In this document: positions 61,997-64,000 of the stretch, in pieces
Numbering within the stretch: the first letter of the stretch is position 1
Layout: each line of letters begins with the position of its first letter
Notes under the pieces: model-generated
Seen by the model: the letters and a program-made list of their open reading frames with translations, nothing else
What the model was told of the DNA's origin: nothing
The model's database searches: none
Origin: Halobacteria archaeon AArc-dxtr1
GTDB lineage: Archaea > Halobacteriota > Halobacteria > Halobacteriales > Natrialbaceae
Length of the DNA: 64,000 nucleotides
NCBI GenBank assembly: GCA_025517425.1
Contig: JAOPJY010000001.1
Coordinates: 1,102,217-1,166,216 of the forward strand
Direction of reading: 5' to 3'
Translations under genes and position numbers: made by a program

Positions 61997-63673
61997 TCAC
62001 CCCTCGCGGTACTCGACGCCCTTGCCGCCGCGGGGGTGTTCCCACTCGGTCTCGGCGACGATCGCGCAGGTGCCACACTCGATGCAGGGCTGGGTGTCCA
62101 AGCTAACGACGGTCTCTTCCGTGCCGTTAGTCGAGACGGTCTCTGCCCGATAGCAGCCGCCGCCGAAGTCCTCGGCGCTGACGGGGCAGGCGGCGACGGC
62201 CGCCCCGCTGGCTTCGACGGAGTCCTCAACGAGTCGGATGTGGGGGTTCCCGACGTCTGTATCGTACGTGAGGTCTCCGATCCGTTCCTCGAGGGAGGGG
62301 GGTTCGACCTCGTTCTCCCAGTGGATTGTCCGGCCGTGTTGCTCGCCGATCACCGCCGGGAGTGTGACGTAGCCGGTCTGTGCGTCCGGCAGCATCGAGA
62401 CGAGAAACGGCGAGTTGTACGCCCGACGAAGCAGCCGCTTCGAGAGCGGATTGCCGACCGCGAGGCCGCCGACTCGTGACTCGAGGACCGTATCAACCGC
62501 CCTCGTGACGAGGTCGCGCTCGCCGACGGTCTTTGCGAGGTCGTACCGTCGCGGCCGGAGTTTCGCCATCGTCCCAGAGTCCTCGAGAGACGCCGCGTAC
62601 TGGCGCCCTGCGGCCTCGGGATCGGTGTTGCCGCGGGTGCTCGCGAAGGCGTCGGCCGCGAGCGCGCCCGCGGTCACGGCGTGGTTCATCCCCTTGATGA
62701 TCGGCCCCTGGGCCTGCATCTGGCCAGCGGCGTCGCCAACGAGGACGAGCCGATCCCGGTAGGGCTCGCGGTGGGCGACCTTCTTCGAGTCCGGGACGAG
62801 CTTCGCGGCGTACTCGCGCTCGTCGTACTCGCCGCGGAACCACTGGGCGAGCAAGGGGTGAGTGAGCAGGGCGTCGAGCAGCTCGTGCGGTTCGGCCTCC
62901 TGCTCGACGAGACTATCCAGGTGGAAGACGGTCCCGACCGACAGACTGTCCTCGTTCGTATAGAGGAAGCCGCCGCCCCGAACGTCGGAGAAGAGATCGC
63001 CCGAGAAGAGATGGGCGACGCCCTGGTCGGAGTCGACGTCGAAGCGCTCTTCGATCGCCTCGGGATCCATCTCGACGGTCGCTTTGACGCCCTGGAACCA
63101 CTCGTCTGGTTCCTCCCAATTCATCAGGCCGGCGTCGCGGGCGAGTTCGGAGTTGACCCCGTCGGCCGCGACGATCAGATCGGCCGTGATCGGGTCGAGT
63201 TCGTCGCAAGTCACGCCGACGATCTCACCGTTTTCTCTGAGCAGGCCGTTGACCCGCACCTCGGTGAGGACGCCCCCGCCCGTCTCGCTGGTTTTCTCGT
63301 GGACGCGCTTCTCGAGCCAGGAGTCCATCTGCCGGCGGAGGACGGCGTCGCACCAGTCGGTGTCGTGTTCGTGGAGATCGGTCAGATCGTACGTTTTGAC
63401 CGTGTTTCCGGCGACGTTGTGGATGTAGTAGTCGGTGACGGGGCGCTCTGCGGCCACCTCGCGGAAGTCGGGAAAGAGGTCGTCGATCGCGTACGGCGCC
63501 GACTCCTCGGCGTAGATCAGGCCGCCAGAGACGTTCTTCGAGCCGGCCTCGACGCCGCGCTCTAAGACGAGCGTCTCGACGCCGTGGTCTGCCAGGCGGG
63601 CCGCCGCCGCGGCCCCGCCGGGACCACAGCCGACGACGATCGCCTCGTAGTGCTCGTAGCCGCCATCAGTCAT
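61997..63673 (-). CDS. fixC: ETF dehydrogenase FixC with C-terminal FixX-like ferredoxin domain
   Basis: Electron-transfer-flavoprotein:quinone oxidoreductase type flavoprotein, 558 residues. FAD motif AIVVGCGPGGAAAAARLADH at the N-terminus, VLVGDAAGQMQAQGPIIKGM the second FAD motif. The last 90 residues carry PVSAEDFG, PCIECGTCAIVAETEWEHP, a FixX-like region with a reduced set of cysteines, so FixX is fused. The ATG at 63673 overlaps the fixB stop by ATGA. It passes electrons from ETF to the membrane quinone pool or, in bifurcating systems, to ferredoxin. Confidence 0.92.
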   Translation of the reverse strand: MTDGGYEHYEAIVVGCGPGGAAAAARLADHGVETLVLERGVEAGSKNVSGGLIYAEESAPYAIDDLFPDFREVAAERPVTDYYIHNVAGNTVKTYDLTDLHEHDTDWCDAVLRRQMDSWLEKRVHEKTSETGGGVLTEVRVNGLLRENGEIVGVTCDELDPITADLIVAADGVNSELARDAGLMNWEEPDEWFQGVKATVEMDPEAIEERFDVDSDQGVAHLFSGDLFSDVRGGGFLYTNEDSLSVGTVFHLDSLVEQEAEPHELLDALLTHPLLAQWFRGEYDEREYAAKLVPDSKKVAHREPYRDRLVLVGDAAGQMQAQGPIIKGMNHAVTAGALAADAFASTRGNTDPEAAGRQYAASLEDSGTMAKLRPRRYDLAKTVGERDLVTRAVDTVLESRVGGLAVGNPLSKRLLRRAYNSPFLVSMLPDAQTGYVTLPAVIGEQHGRTIHWENEVEPPSLEERIGDLTYDTDVGNPHIRLVEDSVEASGAAVAACPVSAEDFGGGCYRAETVSTNGTEETVVSLDTQPCIECGTCAIVAETEWEHPRGGKGVEYREG

Positions 63674-64000
63674 CGTCACCACCCCCGTCGGCGGCGGCTT
63701 CGAGCTGTAACTCGCCGGATTCGACGGCCGCCGTCAGCTGCGGAAGGACCTCGAAGAGGTCGCCCTTGAGGAAGTAGTCGGAGACGTCCCGGATGCGGGC
63801 GTCGGGATCGGTGTTGATCGAGACGATGGTGTCGGACTGGTCCATACCGACCTTGTGCTGGACCGCGCCGGAGACGCCCGCGGCGATGTAGAGATCGGGT
63901 GCGACGACCTGGCCCGTCTCGCCGATCTGGCGTTCCTCCTTCGAGTACTGTTCGACGTGGCCCTCGAACTGGTAGGCAGAGGTGACGATCCCTCGGGTGA
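63670..64000 (-). CDS. fixB: Electron transfer flavoprotein alpha subunit, C-terminal part
   Basis: The 3' part of an ETF alpha/FixB gene; the 5' part lies beyond the window. The visible end has TSAYQFEGHVEQYSKEERQI, VAPDLYIAAGVSGAVQHKVG, SDTIVSINTDPDARIRDVSD and YFLKGDLFEVLPQL, the FAD-binding C-terminal domain. Stop TGA at 63672-63670 overlaps the fixC ATG. fixA would be expected further along the minus-strand upstream side. Confidence 0.92.

Noticed and set aside
61997-63673. FixC-FixX fusion as novel
   Set aside because: ETF-quinone oxidoreductases with a C-terminal ferredoxin-like domain are well known; only the reduced cysteine set is mildly unusual.

Overview
The window is a chromosomal segment of a halophilic archaeon (class Halobacteria). 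The proteins are strongly acidic, the DNA is GC-rich, and the gene content is archaeal: RNA polymerase subunits D, N and K in the L13/S2 ribosomal clusters, a TFB-like cyclin protein, S8e, L18e, AglJ, isopentenyl phosphate kinase and Tat lipoproteins with an RR plus LAGC lipobox. Many starts sit about 26-31 nt after an AT-rich TATA-like box, as expected for leaderless haloarchaeal mRNAs. I cannot assign a genus from sequence alone. No rRNA, CRISPR array, transposase or prophage was seen.

Layout: 1-870 is the 3' part of an AglJ-type glycosyltransferase gene. 900-4670 holds small haloarchaeal proteins and a LarA-like isomerase. 4795-12032 is the branched-chain amino acid block leuA, leader, ilvB-ilvN-ilvC-leuC-leuD, with no leuB next to it. 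12116-13627 holds a zinc-ribbon protein and inositol-phosphate synthase. 14256-19128 is a BMP-type nucleoside ABC importer. 19548-22239 is moaA and a membrane histidine kinase. 22425-28576 is the information-processing block: tRNA-Ser, S13-S4-S11-RpoD, tRNA-Leu, L18e-L13-S9-RpoN-RpoK-enolase-S2. 28886-29809 is a ThiR-like regulator. 30014-37809 is mevalonate kinase, isopentenyl phosphate kinase, RNase J, prenyl diphosphate synthase, a histidine kinase and GluRS. 37903-42191 holds small genes, a second LeuA-family synthase and tRNA-Ser(CGA). 42329-52657 is PEP carboxylase, RidA, SDR, Gfo/Idh, tRNA-Leu(TAG), a TFB-like miniprotein, DsrE, CoaD and a malic enzyme-PTA fusion. 52795-54673 is a PQQ-propeller lipoprotein and S8e. 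54782-60767 is the phosphate regulon: an AbrB-PhoU regulator divergent from pstSCAB, then phoU. 60802-64000 holds lipoprotein and hypothetical genes and an ETF dehydrogenase operon whose fixB runs off the window.

How the genes connect: the two LeuA-family synthases, IlvBNC and LeuCD supply the Ile/Val/Leu pathways. MVK, IPK and the prenyl synthase supply archaeal lipid precursors. PEPC and malic enzyme link PEP, pyruvate and C4 acids. The AbrB-PhoU protein faces pst across an AT-rich region with two palindromes and probably helps regulate phosphate uptake.

Most interesting non-gene signals: (i) a short leaderless ORF rich in Ile/Leu/Val codons near its end, overlapping a GC hairpin, upstream of ilvB, resembling an amino-acid attenuator; (ii) two tiny ORFs that bridge operon gaps with ATGA overlaps at both ends (ilvB-ilvN and pstS-pstC); (iii) a shared architecture at two tRNA loci, in which a partial copy of the tRNA 3' end pairs with an inverted T-arm copy and a second hairpin abuts the real tRNA; (iv) a conflict between the apparent promoter and the reading frame at the start of leuA.
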